Positions 1 through 6,089 of a stretch of 6,089 nt of DNA are shown one piece after another. The position numbers and the translations under genes are program-made. Source of the stretch: a bacterium (GTDB lineage Bacteria; Actinomycetota; Acidimicrobiia; Acidimicrobiales; Ilumatobacteraceae); NCBI GenBank assembly GCA_029978815.1, contig JAPOIQ010000078.1:1-6089 (forward strand), written 5' to 3'. The notes under the pieces are model-generated. The model was not told where the DNA came from. It ran no database searches and saw only the letters and a program-made list of their open reading frames with translations. Numbering within the stretch: position 1 is the stretch's first letter; every line of letters begins with the position of its first letter.

Positions 1-419
1 CCGAGGAAGGTGTTCATCGTCCGCTCAGCATCAGGAGTCACGACGATCACACACCGACCTGTTGGTACCTCGTTATTGCGTCCACCCGGTGCAAACCGAA
101 CACCCACAGCTCGAAGGTCATGCCCAAAGGTGCTACCAAGATCATCGTCAGAGACCTTCCCTACGTATGCGGCTCTACCGCCAAGGCTTGCCACCCCGCA
201 CACCGTGTTCGCAGCAGAACCTCCGCTCATCTCGACCTTTGTTCCGACCGCTCGATACAACTCAAGTGCTCGATCGGTCTCAACCAATGTCATCGAACCC
301 TTCACCAGTTGATATTCCGAAAGGAATTCCTCCTGCGCATGAGCGATGACATCAACAAGAGCGTTACCAATTCCAACGACATGGAATGCCGCGTCTTGGG
401 TCACGGGGGGTTCAAACAC
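1..419 (-). CDS. PfkB-family carbohydrate/nucleoside kinase, adenosine kinase-like (partial, C-terminus off left edge)
   Basis: Reading the minus strand leftwards from 419 gives 139 open codons with no stop before the edge. The product is the N-terminal part of a ribokinase/PfkB-fold kinase, a cytoplasmic ATP-dependent enzyme that phosphorylates a sugar or nucleoside. The first strand reads VVGIGNALVDV (about residues 14-24). The N-terminal PfkB glycine signature MSGGSAANT lies at about 64-72, followed by GVASLGGRAAYVGKVSDDDLG. A further segment, PTGRCVIVVTPDAERTMNTFLG (split here as PTGRCVIVV and TPDAERTMNTFLG), is typical of the adenosine kinase-like branch. The catalytic DTxGAGD region would lie beyond the edge, so substrate is unproven. 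I chose the GTG at 417-419 because a TAGCGT box sits 7 nt upstream, matching the other genes here. A second GTG at 402-404 would also be possible and no Shine-Dalgarno supports either. It is divergent from the aminopeptidase gene. Confidence 0.88.
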   Translation of the reverse strand, partial: MFEPPVTQDAAFHVVGIGNALVDVIAHAQEEFLSEYQLVKGSMTLVETDRALELYRAVGTKVEMSGGSAANTVCGVASLGGRAAYVGKVSDDDLGSTFGHDLRAVGVRFAPGGRNNEVPTGRCVIVVTPDAERTMNTFL

Positions 420-426
420 TCGTACG

Positions 427-432
427 ACGCTA
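427..432 (-). promoter_or_regulatory. Predicted leaderless -10 box (TAGCGT) for the PfkB-family kinase
   Basis: On the minus strand the hexamer TAGCGT (TAnnnT form) is followed by 7 nt and then the GTG at 417-419. That spacing would put transcription initiation at or next to the start codon, so the mRNA would be leaderless. No convincing -35 hexamer is visible. This is the weakest of the four promoter calls because it lacks the TCACTAC block found at the other three. Confidence 0.45.
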
Positions 433-466
433 GCGGCTCCGTCGACCGTGTTCTGAAACCACTCAC

Positions 467-472
467 TACCAT
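467..472 (+). promoter_or_regulatory. Predicted leaderless -10 box (TACCAT) for the M1 aminopeptidase
   Basis: TACCAT lies 7 nt before the GTG at 480 and is preceded by TCAC, giving the block TCACTAC at 463-469 that recurs before the two genes at 4258 and 4351. There is no purine-rich Shine-Dalgarno at the usual distance. The box supports 480 as the true start. It shares a 60-bp gap with the divergent kinase promoter, so the two promoters must overlap upstream. Confidence 0.55.
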
Positions 473-479
473 TTGCGAG

Positions 480-2999
480 GTGACGCCCGAATGGAATGAC
501 CCCCACCGCCTACCTCGCTTTGCCCTCCCCCGTCGGTACGGAGTCACCATCACTCCAGATCTTCCATCTGCAACGTTCGAAGGTGATGTCATCGTCGATA
601 TCGACGTGACCGAACCCGATCATCGCGTGTTGATTCTCAACGCAATCGAGCTTGAAATCCATTCAGTCGCGATCGACGGCCAGCCCGCAACCTTTGAACT
701 TGACACAACAACTGAGCGACTCACTATCTCAAGAAACAACACTCTCGAAGTTGGCTCTCACCAGGTGACAATCGCATTCAGCGGAACCATCAATGACAAA
801 CTGCGCGGCTTTTACCGCTCTTCGTTTACTGACAGTGATGGAAATGAACATGTCATTGGAACCACCCAGATGCAATCAACCGATTGTCGGCGTGCATTTC
901 CGTGCTGGGACGAACCCGACTTTAAGGCCGCGTTCGGTATCACTCTGAACGTTCGGCAAACTGATACAGCTGTCTCAAACTCGCCCGAGATTGAACGTGT
1001 ACACCTTGAAAATGGTCTCGTCGCCATCACGTTCTCCGACACGATGGTGATGAGCACCTACCTCGTTGCATTCGTCGTCGGCCCCCTTGAGACAACCGAC
1101 TGGCGGGATGCAAACGGAATCCCCCTCAGGCTTGTACACGTCCCAGGAAAGAGCCATCTCACCGCATTTGGTCTTGAAGTTGCCGAGTTCTGCCTCACGT
1201 GGTTTCAGGAGTACTACGGCATCGCGTACCCGGGCGACAAGGTTGAACTACTTGCTCTTCCTGACTTTGCGGCAGGGGCAATGGAGAACCTTGGGTGCAT
1301 CACTTTTCGCGAGAACCTCTTGCTCGTCGACCCGCAAACCGCAACACAGCCAGAACGGCAACTGGTTGCAGACGTCGTTGCCCACGAACTTGCTCATATG
1401 TGGTTCGGTGATCTCGTCACCATGCGCTGGTGGAACGGCATCTGGTTAAACGAGGCGTTCGCTACTTTCATGGAAATTGCTGCCTGTGACGCGTTCAAAC
1501 CCGAGTGGGGTCGGTGGCTCACATTCGGAATTGAGCGCACCGTTGCGTTCGAAACCGACTCTCTTGCTGCAACTCGCTCTGTCGAATTTGACGTCAATTC
1601 ACCGACTGACGCAGAAGGAATGTTTGACGTCTTGACGTATCAAAAGGGTGGCGCCCTGCTTCGAATGCTGGAGCAGCACCTTGGCGACACGCAATTCCGA
1701 GATGGTGTGCGCCACTATCTCCGCACCCACGCGTACGGAAATACCGAGACCTCAGACCTCTGGGACGCTCTCGAGGCAACAACGGGTGAACCGGTTCGCG
1801 ACACGATGGACTCGTGGATATGGCAACCCGGTTATCCCGTCGTGTCTGCATCGTTTGCGAACGGAGAGCTCGTGCTCCGGCAACGCAGATTCTCGTTTTC
1901 CGACGGTACCGATGACACCACTTGGATGATTCCATTGAGCTACCGAACGACGACAGGCATCTCGACACTGCTCCTCAAAGAGCGGGAACATCGGGTAAAG
2001 ATCGACACCGATGGACCGATCATCGTGAACGCCGGTGGGCACGCGTTTGTGAGAGTTGAGTATGACAACGAACTTCGCTCGCGGATCACCCAGGACGTGC
2101 TGCCGACTCTCGATGTGCTCGAGCGCTACACATTGATTGATGACGCCGTTGCAGCAGTGACGGCGACCCGACTTCACGCCGCAGATTTCCTCAACATGCT
2201 CAGCGAATTCCGCAACGAAGATGCGTTCTCGGTGTGGCAAAGCATCACCGCAGGTCTACGTCTCGTATCGCGCATCATCGGTGAAGCAGAAGAACGGGCA
2301 ACATTTGAAACAACTGTTCGAGAGCTCTGCGAACCAGCACTGCGGCGCGTTGGTGATCCCGTCGAGGGTGAAGACGACCTTGTCGGCTCACTTCGGGGTC
2401 TCCTCTTAAGGACCATTGCGCTCCTCGGGAATGATCGGACGTCAATCGAACGGTGCCGTCAGATCGTGAATGATGCAGCGACGACAACGGTGAATCCCGA
2501 ACTGCTCGCAGCTGCGACAACCGTTGTTGCCAGTTGCGGTGACGAATCAGATTATGAGCGGTTCCTCAACGGCTTCAGAAGCTCCCAGACCCCGCAAGAA
2601 CAACTTCGACATCTCTACGCTCTCGCCGAGTTCCGTGATGCGTCGCTCATCGCTCGCACCTGCGAACTCGCTCTCTCGTCTGAGGTACGTACGCAGAACG
2701 CCCCGTTCTTGCTCCGAGCCTGCATTGCGAATGAGCACAATGGCTCAGGAGCATGGCGATTTGTTGCCGAGCATTGGAAGGACGCGAACGACAAGTTTCC
2801 GACCAACACCATCGTTCGCATGATCGATTCGGTGAAGCTTTTAACGAACGATGAGGACGTCGCTCACGTGCAGAGTTTTTTTGCCGACCATCCAATTCCA
2901 CAGGGCGCAACAACCTTGCAGCAGATTCTTGAGCGGCAACTCATCAACGCAACGACCATACGATCCCAACGCACACCCCTGCTCGCATCACTCAAGTAA
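480..2999 (+). CDS. pepN: M1 family zinc aminopeptidase (aminopeptidase N, ERAP1-like two-domain type)
   Basis: This 839-residue cytosolic enzyme (no signal peptide or membrane segment) should remove N-terminal amino acids from peptides in the last steps of protein turnover. The substrate-binding GAMEN motif is at 266-270. The zinc site HExxH-x18-E is complete: HELAH at 302-306 within HELAHMWFGD, and Glu325 in WLNEAF. The transition-state Tyr is Y387 in YQKGGALLRML. From about residue 517 (GHAFVRVEYD, the bacterial form of GYYRVNYD) an ERAP1-like helical C-terminal domain runs to the end, unlike the E. coli PepN layout. The frame is open upstream to 120, but that stretch is antisense to the kinase and not peptidase-like. 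The GTG at 480 gives a family-typical beginning (NDPHRLPRFALPRRYGVTI) and has a -10 box 7 nt away. It ends TAA, tail to tail with the CoA-transferase. The symbol follows actinobacterial usage. Confidence 0.95.
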   Translation: MTPEWNDPHRLPRFALPRRYGVTITPDLPSATFEGDVIVDIDVTEPDHRVLILNAIELEIHSVAIDGQPATFELDTTTERLTISRNNTLEVGSHQVTIAFSGTINDKLRGFYRSSFTDSDGNEHVIGTTQMQSTDCRRAFPCWDEPDFKAAFGITLNVRQTDTAVSNSPEIERVHLENGLVAITFSDTMVMSTYLVAFVVGPLETTDWRDANGIPLRLVHVPGKSHLTAFGLEVAEFCLTWFQEYYGIAYPGDKVELLALPDFAAGAMENLGCITFRENLLLVDPQTATQPERQLVADVVAHELAHMWFGDLVTMRWWNGIWLNEAFATFMEIAACDAFKPEWGRWLTFGIERTVAFETDSLAATRSVEFDVNSPTDAEGMFDVLTYQKGGALLRMLEQHLGDTQFRDGVRHYLRTHAYGNTETSDLWDALEATTGEPVRDTMDSWIWQPGYPVVSASFANGELVLRQRRFSFSDGTDDTTWMIPLSYRTTTGISTLLLKEREHRVKIDTDGPIIVNAGGHAFVRVEYDNELRSRITQDVLPTLDVLERYTLIDDAVAAVTATRLHAADFLNMLSEFRNEDAFSVWQSITAGLRLVSRIIGEAEERATFETTVRELCEPALRRVGDPVEGEDDLVGSLRGLLLRTIALLGNDRTSIERCRQIVNDAATTTVNPELLAAATTVVASCGDESDYERFLNGFRSSQTPQEQLRHLYALAEFRDASLIARTCELALSSEVRTQNAPFLLRACIANEHNGSGAWRFVAEHWKDANDKFPTNTIVRMIDSVKLLTNDEDVAHVQSFFADHPIPQGATTLQQILERQLINATTIRSQRTPLLASLK

Positions 3000-3025
3000 G
3001 CCGAACAGAGAGATATCGACAGGAT

Positions 3026-4258
3026 TCAACCTTCCCAGGTCGATACAGCGCCCGAGTCGATCAGACCCGCAATACGGTCTTCGTCGTACCCGAGTTCTCT
3101 CAACACCTCGATGGTGTGTTCGCCAATGTCTGGCGCGACCCGACGCGGTTTCCACGGAGTGCCCCAAAAATCCGCTGGCGTTGCGAGCATCTCTCGAGTA
3201 CCCAAGCCATCACGTTCCGGTACATCGACGACGGCACCCGACGGACGGAATTGCGGATCTTCGACAACGTCATCCACACTGTTGACTGGAGCCCAGAACA
3301 CATCAGGTTCATCGGCAAATGCGGTCGCACACTGATCCAAGGTGAGCGTCGCAAATACCTCATCAAGGAGACTGATGAGTTCGGCAGCGTTCTTGAACCG
3401 GCCTTTTTCACTGTTGAAACGTTCATCATCGATGAGGTGATCCAGACCTAGTGCACGGGCGAGTGGAGGCCAGTGCCGATCAGATGAGACGCCAACAAGC
3501 CAGAGATAGCGATCATCAGCGGTTCGATAGCTGTTGGCCATCGGGTTCGGGTTGGTCGCTCGCTGAGCAATCGGAGCGACGCGACCCCAGTCGAGTTTAA
3601 GGTTGAGGTCAAAGCCGAGGGTGTAGAGGCCTTGTCGCATCAGTGACGTCGTCACCAACTGGCCCTCCCCCGTTCGCTCACGGTGGACAAGCGCCGCGCT
3701 GATTGCGCCCGCAAGAGCGACACCTGTTGCATGGTCACCCATGCCGCCCCGTTGAATTGGAAGCCCTGCACCCGGGATTGACAATGAATGAGCGATACCC
3801 GTTCGAGCCCAATACGCAGCAAGGTCATATGCCGCTCGCTCGGCATCAGGACCTTCGCGCCCGTAGCCGGTGATGTGGCCGTACACCAGACTCGGATGCT
3901 TCGCAAGGAGCGTGTCCGAGTCAAGTCCAGCACGACGAAGCGCCCCGGGGCGCAAGTTACTAATGAAGACATCGGCCTCGGCGATGAGATCTAGTACGAC
4001 CTGACGACCGTCCTCGGTAGAGATATCGGCGGAGATGCCGCGCTTTCCACGATTGTCAAGTTCGAAAACCGGGTTCGTGTCTGGTTCACCACCAAAGATG
4101 TATTTGAAGGAGCGGTTGGGGTCACCAGTACGTGGTTCGATCTTGACCACATCTGCTCCCCAGTCTGAGAGAATCAACGCTGCCGCAGGTCCGGCGATCC
4201 AGACGCCGAGCTCAACAACTTTGATTCCTTGAAGAGGTCCACCACTGTCGACTGCCAT
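3026..4258 (-). CDS. CaiB/BaiF family (class III) CoA-transferase
   Basis: This 410-residue product matches the usual length of family III CoA-transferases, interlocked cytosolic dimers that move CoA between carboxylic acids (formyl-, carnitine-, succinyl- or bile-acid-CoA) or racemise 2-methylacyl-CoAs. It opens with [17 protein letters not shown] and [13 protein letters not shown] (about 9-42), the standard CoA-binding start. It continues with [13 protein letters not shown] and [13 protein letters not shown] (about 67-113) and has GGMGDHATG at 171-179. Asp175 there corresponds to the catalytic Asp169 of formyl-CoA transferase. The middle section [19 protein letters not shown] and the C-terminal [15 protein letters not shown] are also family features. 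I cannot name the substrate from sequence. The ATG at 4256-4258 has no Shine-Dalgarno but has TACGGT 6 nt upstream. The gene is divergent from the GGT-family gene and convergent with the aminopeptidase (26-bp gap, no terminator seen). No acyl-CoA partner gene is adjacent. Confidence 0.93.
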   Translation of the reverse strand: MAVDSGGPLQGIKVVELGVWIAGPAAALILSDWGADVVKIEPRTGDPNRSFKYIFGGEPDTNPVFELDNRGKRGISADISTEDGRQVVLDLIAEADVFISNLRPGALRRAGLDSDTLLAKHPSLVYGHITGYGREGPDAERAAYDLAAYWARTGIAHSLSIPGAGLPIQRGGMGDHATGVALAGAISAALVHRERTGEGQLVTTSLMRQGLYTLGFDLNLKLDWGRVAPIAQRATNPNPMANSYRTADDRYLWLVGVSSDRHWPPLARALGLDHLIDDERFNSEKGRFKNAAELISLLDEVFATLTLDQCATAFADEPDVFWAPVNSVDDVVEDPQFRPSGAVVDVPERDGLGTREMLATPADFWGTPWKPRRVAPDIGEHTIEVLRELGYDEDRIAGLIDSGAVSTWEG

Positions 4259-4264
4259 AGCCGA

Positions 4265-4270
4265 ACCGTA
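4265..4270 (-). promoter_or_regulatory. Predicted leaderless -10 box (TACGGT) for the CoA-transferase
   Basis: On the minus strand the hexamer TACGGT is preceded by TCAC and followed by exactly 6 nt and then ATG. The same hexamer, preceding block and spacing occur on the plus strand before the gene at 4351. No Shine-Dalgarno is present. A convincing -35 is not visible. Confidence 0.6.
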
Positions 4271-4338
4271 GTGAGAGGCCGCATCACAATTCGCAGTGGA
4301 CGTGCACCCTCGGCTCCTTCACATTTGCAGCCGATCAC

Positions 4339-4344
4339 TACGGT
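4339..4344 (+). promoter_or_regulatory. Predicted leaderless -10 box (TACGGT) for the GGT-family gene
   Basis: TACGGT is followed by 6 nt and then the ATG at 4351, and is preceded by TCAC (block TCACTAC at 4335-4341). A TTCACA at 4318-4323 could act as a weak -35, but its 15-nt spacer is short. No Shine-Dalgarno lies before the ATG. Confidence 0.6.
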
Positions 4345-4350
4345 GCCGGT

Positions 4351-5916
4351 ATGAACCCGCTTCCACAGAGCACGACCCGAGGCACCCGCCACCTCGTAGC
4401 TGCCGCAGACCAGCTTGCGGCTCGCGCCGGTGATGCCATCTTTGCAGCAGGAGGCAATGCGGTCGATGCCGCCATCGCTACGAATGCTGCAATCGCAGTG
4501 ACCGGTCCGCACCTGTGTGGCCTTGGCGGCGATCTGTTCGCACTTATTCACGACGGCACCACAGTCCACGCCCTTAACAGCAGTGGTCGCGCCGGCTCGG
4601 GCGCAAACGCCGACCAACTTCGCTCCGAAGGCATGTCGCTCATGCCGTTTCGTCACGACATTCGGGTCGTCACAATGCCCGGCTGTGTCGATGGCTGGGT
4701 TGCACTCAGCGAGCGATTTTGGTCTTTGCCGCTTGCGGAACTTCTTCAACCAGCGATTGACCTCGCGGAACACGGTTTTCCTGCGAGCCCCCTTCTCGTT
4801 GGTGCCGCGCGTCAACTCGACTCTGCGGGTGCTGCAGCACTATCTGAGCTCGCCACCCAGGCCACCCACGTCGGCGCGACTGTCCGCCGGCCGGGCGTTG
4901 CTCGGGCATTACGGGCAATTGCGGCCTCGGGACGTGACGGGTTCTATCTCGGTGAATTCGGAGAGGGGCTCATGCTTCTTGGAAATGGACTTTTCCAAGA
5001 AGCAGATCTTCGACGTTCATCGGCAGAGTGGGTCGCTCCTCTCACGCGTTCCGCATTCGGAGTCGATCTTCACACCATTCCGCCGAATTCTCAGGGGTAT
5101 CTCACACTTGGTGCCGCAGCTCTGCTGAACGACTTCAATCTGGGTGACACCGAGGAAGATCGTTGGGCTCATCTCACCATCGAGGCAGCGAAAGTTGCCG
5201 GCTACGACCGTCCGCAGGTGTTAAGCGATCGCGCTGACGGCGAGGCACTGCTTGACGCAATCTTGGCAAGACGAGATCTGCTGAATGTCAACTCTGCGAG
5301 CAAAGTTGGAGTGCGCTCAACCAACGGCGATACGACCTATCTCTGCACTGCTGAAGTCGACGGGCTGTCGGTATCACTCATTCAGTCAAACGCCTCAGGG
5401 TTTGGGTCTTGGCTTGCCGAGCCGAACACTCAAATCAACCTGCACAATCGAGGTCTCGGCTTCTCTCTCGAGCCGGGTCATCCGGCGGTGTTCGGTGCCG
5501 GTCGGCGCCCGCCGCACACCCTGTCACCTGCGCTTGCTACTAGAGACGGCGAGTTCGTGTCGGTCTTCGGGACGATGGGGGGCGATGCGCAACCACAAAT
5601 TTTGCTCCAAATCGCGGCCCGTCTGTTCGAGCACGATCAGTCGCCTGCCGAAGCGATTCATGCTGCCCGTTGGGCACTCGCTGGCGAGAAATCAGGATTC
5701 GATAGTTGGGATGATCTCACCCGTCAGCAGGTACTCCTCGAAGGACATTGTCCTACGCACTGGAGAGAACGGCTCACTGCACGTGGACATCGGATTCGTG
5801 TCCGACCTGAGTGGGATTCTGTGTTTGGCCACGCGCACGCAATTGTCCGTGATGAGCATGGACTTGCAGGTGCGGCAGACCCACGGGCACGAGTGAGCGC
5901 CTGTCTTGGTCGCTAG
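4351..5916 (+). CDS. Gamma-glutamyltranspeptidase-family Ntn hydrolase (YwrD/acylase-like branch)
   Basis: This 521-residue proenzyme should cleave itself into a large subunit (1-327) and a roughly 194-residue small subunit starting at the nucleophile Thr328 in NGDTTYLCTAEVDG, matching the usual small-subunit size. The large subunit has AGGNAVDAAIATNAAIAV (about 33-50), GLGGDLFAL (57-65), NSSGR with Arg80 at the glutamate-carboxylate position, and MPGCVDGWVAL (109-119). The small subunit has LHNRGLGFSLEPG (364-376), RRPPHTLSPA and the glycine pair in GTMGGD (407-412). Classical GGTs have Asp-Asp and Ser-Ser for glutamate binding; here these read Leu-Gly (369-370) and His-Thr (389-390). This resembles YwrD-like and cephalosporin-acylase-like relatives, so glutathione may not be the substrate. 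There is no signal peptide, so the enzyme is probably cytoplasmic. The ATG has a TACGGT box 6 nt upstream. The gene ends 16 bp from the convergent transpeptidase gene. Confidence 0.9.
   Translation: MNPLPQSTTRGTRHLVAAADQLAARAGDAIFAAGGNAVDAAIATNAAIAVTGPHLCGLGGDLFALIHDGTTVHALNSSGRAGSGANADQLRSEGMSLMPFRHDIRVVTMPGCVDGWVALSERFWSLPLAELLQPAIDLAEHGFPASPLLVGAARQLDSAGAAALSELATQATHVGATVRRPGVARALRAIAASGRDGFYLGEFGEGLMLLGNGLFQEADLRRSSAEWVAPLTRSAFGVDLHTIPPNSQGYLTLGAAALLNDFNLGDTEEDRWAHLTIEAAKVAGYDRPQVLSDRADGEALLDAILARRDLLNVNSASKVGVRSTNGDTTYLCTAEVDGLSVSLIQSNASGFGSWLAEPNTQINLHNRGLGFSLEPGHPAVFGAGRRPPHTLSPALATRDGEFVSVFGTMGGDAQPQILLQIAARLFEHDQSPAEAIHAARWALAGEKSGFDSWDDLTRQQVLLEGHCPTHWRERLTARGHRIRVRPEWDSVFGHAHAIVRDEHGLAGAADPRARVSACLGR
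4973..5004. repeat. Perfect 13-bp inverted repeat with 6-nt loop inside the GGT-family gene
   Basis: TGCTTCTTGGAAA (4973-4985) and TTTCCAAGAAGCA (4992-5004) are exact reverse complements around the loop TGGACT. The element lies in frame over codons for residues about 208-218 (MLLGNGLFQEA) in the large subunit. As RNA it would be a strong hairpin. There is no T-tract after it, so it does not look like an intrinsic terminator. Its role, if any, is unknown. Confidence 0.85.
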
Positions 5917-5932
5917 AGCCGCTAGTTACTGA

Positions 5933-6089
5933 TCAGAGCACGAGCACCTTCGTGCCGACATCTGCGAAGGTCCACAGAAATTCGGCATCCTGCAGCGCCT
6001 GCCGGGTGCACCCACCCGAAAGTCGCTCACCAAGTTCGTCGATTGTCTGAAGCATTTCTCCTGATTCACGCCAAGACGGAATCGCGTGA
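5933..6089 (-). CDS. L,D-transpeptidase, YkuD domain (C-terminal end only, rest off right edge)
   Basis: On the minus strand, 51 codons lead to a TGA at 5933-5935. The peptide contains RLSGGCTRQALQDAEFLW followed by FADVGTKVLVL at the very end. This is the YkuD-domain finish: the catalytic Cys in the S-x-G-C-x-R motif (Cys codon 6008-6010), then a helix and the strand VGTKVLVL. HAIPSW at the window edge (His codon 6086-6088) matches the HSxPW-type segment holding the catalytic His. These enzymes form 3-3 cross-links or attach proteins in peptidoglycan and act outside the cytoplasmic membrane; the signal or anchor would be in the missing N-terminal part. The motif has Gly instead of the common His before Gly-Cys, a variant I regard as tolerated in the family. 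The stop is 16 bp from the convergent GGT-family stop. Confidence 0.85.
   Translation of the reverse strand, partial: HAIPSWRESGEMLQTIDELGERLSGGCTRQALQDAEFLWTFADVGTKVLVL

Larger units (their letters stand above)
4265..4344. repeat. Inverted repeat spanning the divergent CoA-transferase/GGT-family promoter region
   Basis: The arms ACCGTAGTGA (4265-4274) and TCACTACGGT (4335-4344) are exact reverse complements, separated by 60 nt and centred midway between the two start codons (4258 and 4351). GTGCAC (4302-4307) sits at the exact centre. Each arm contains a TACGGT box. The simplest reading is two copies of one promoter type facing outwards. Co-regulation by one protein binding both arms is possible but not shown. 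The rest of the 92-bp gap contains no ORF or RNA that I recognise. Confidence 0.7.

Noticed and set aside
315..328. ATTCC-GAAA-GGAAT mini-hairpin with a GNRA-type loop
   Set aside because: Five base pairs within kinase codons is too little to support an RNA element.
120..479. N-terminal extension of the aminopeptidase frame
   Set aside because: It is antisense to a clear PfkB-family kinase, does not resemble M1 N-termini, and the GTG at 480 has a family-like beginning plus a -10 box.
593..606. 14-bp perfect palindrome CGTCGATATCGACG
   Set aside because: A palindrome of this size is expected about once in a few windows this long by chance, and it lies inside aminopeptidase codons for VIVDIDV.
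1752..2240. 162-codon minus-strand open frame inside the aminopeptidase
   Set aside because: It lies entirely antisense to a conserved coding region and resembles no family I know.
4174..4815. 213-codon minus-strand open frame crossing the CoA-transferase start, the promoter gap and the GGT-family N-terminus
   Set aside because: Its composition (rich in Arg, Cys, Gly and Lys, no recognisable domain) is that of a shadow frame, and both overlapped genes have conserved motifs.
5938..5955. Hairpin GCACGA-GCACCT-TCGTGC just past the GGT-family stop, considered as a terminator
   Set aside because: The stem is only 6 bp, there is no T-tract on either strand, and it lies within the last codons of the transpeptidase.
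1..6089. tRNA, rRNA, CRISPR, insertion sequence, prophage or defence genes
   Set aside because: No cloverleaf, regular spaced repeat, transposase motif or terminal inverted repeat was seen; every long stretch is accounted for by five metabolic or cell-wall genes.

Overview
The window looks like bacterial chromosomal DNA, most likely from an actinobacterium. The evidence is the mid-50s GC content judged by eye, a two-domain M1 aminopeptidase of the ERAP1-like build common in Actinobacteria, an L,D-transpeptidase tail, and start codons without Shine-Dalgarno sequences but with a TAnnnT box 6-7 nt upstream, the pattern of leaderless transcription. An Acidimicrobiia-like lineage is a guess that the sequence alone cannot settle.

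There are five protein genes, two of them cut by the window edges, and they strictly alternate in direction. From left to right: a PfkB-family (adenosine kinase-like) sugar/nucleoside kinase on the minus strand (N-terminal part, start at 419, running off the left edge); an M1 zinc aminopeptidase on the plus strand (480-2999); a CaiB/BaiF class III CoA-transferase on the minus strand (3026-4258); a gamma-glutamyltranspeptidase-family Ntn hydrolase on the plus strand (4351-5916); and the C-terminal end of a YkuD-type L,D-transpeptidase on the minus strand (from 5933, running off the right edge). The two head-to-head gaps are 60 and 92 bp and the two tail-to-tail gaps are 26 and 16 bp, so no two genes here share an operon and no non-coding stretch reaches 300 bases.

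Each of the four visible gene starts has its own predicted promoter in the divergent gaps. Three of the four carry the same TCACTAC block. In the CoA-transferase/GGT gap the two promoters are near mirror images at identical distance from their ATGs.

The genes do not form an obvious pathway. The aminopeptidase and the GGT-family enzyme both act on peptide or amide bonds, the CoA-transferase on organic acid or acyl-CoA metabolism, the kinase on nucleoside or sugar salvage, and the transpeptidase on cell-wall cross-links. I see no defence system, mobile element, CRISPR array or RNA gene. The most unusual points are the shared leaderless promoter architecture, a perfect 13-bp stem hairpin inside the GGT coding sequence, and the non-classical active-site surroundings of the GGT-family enzyme.
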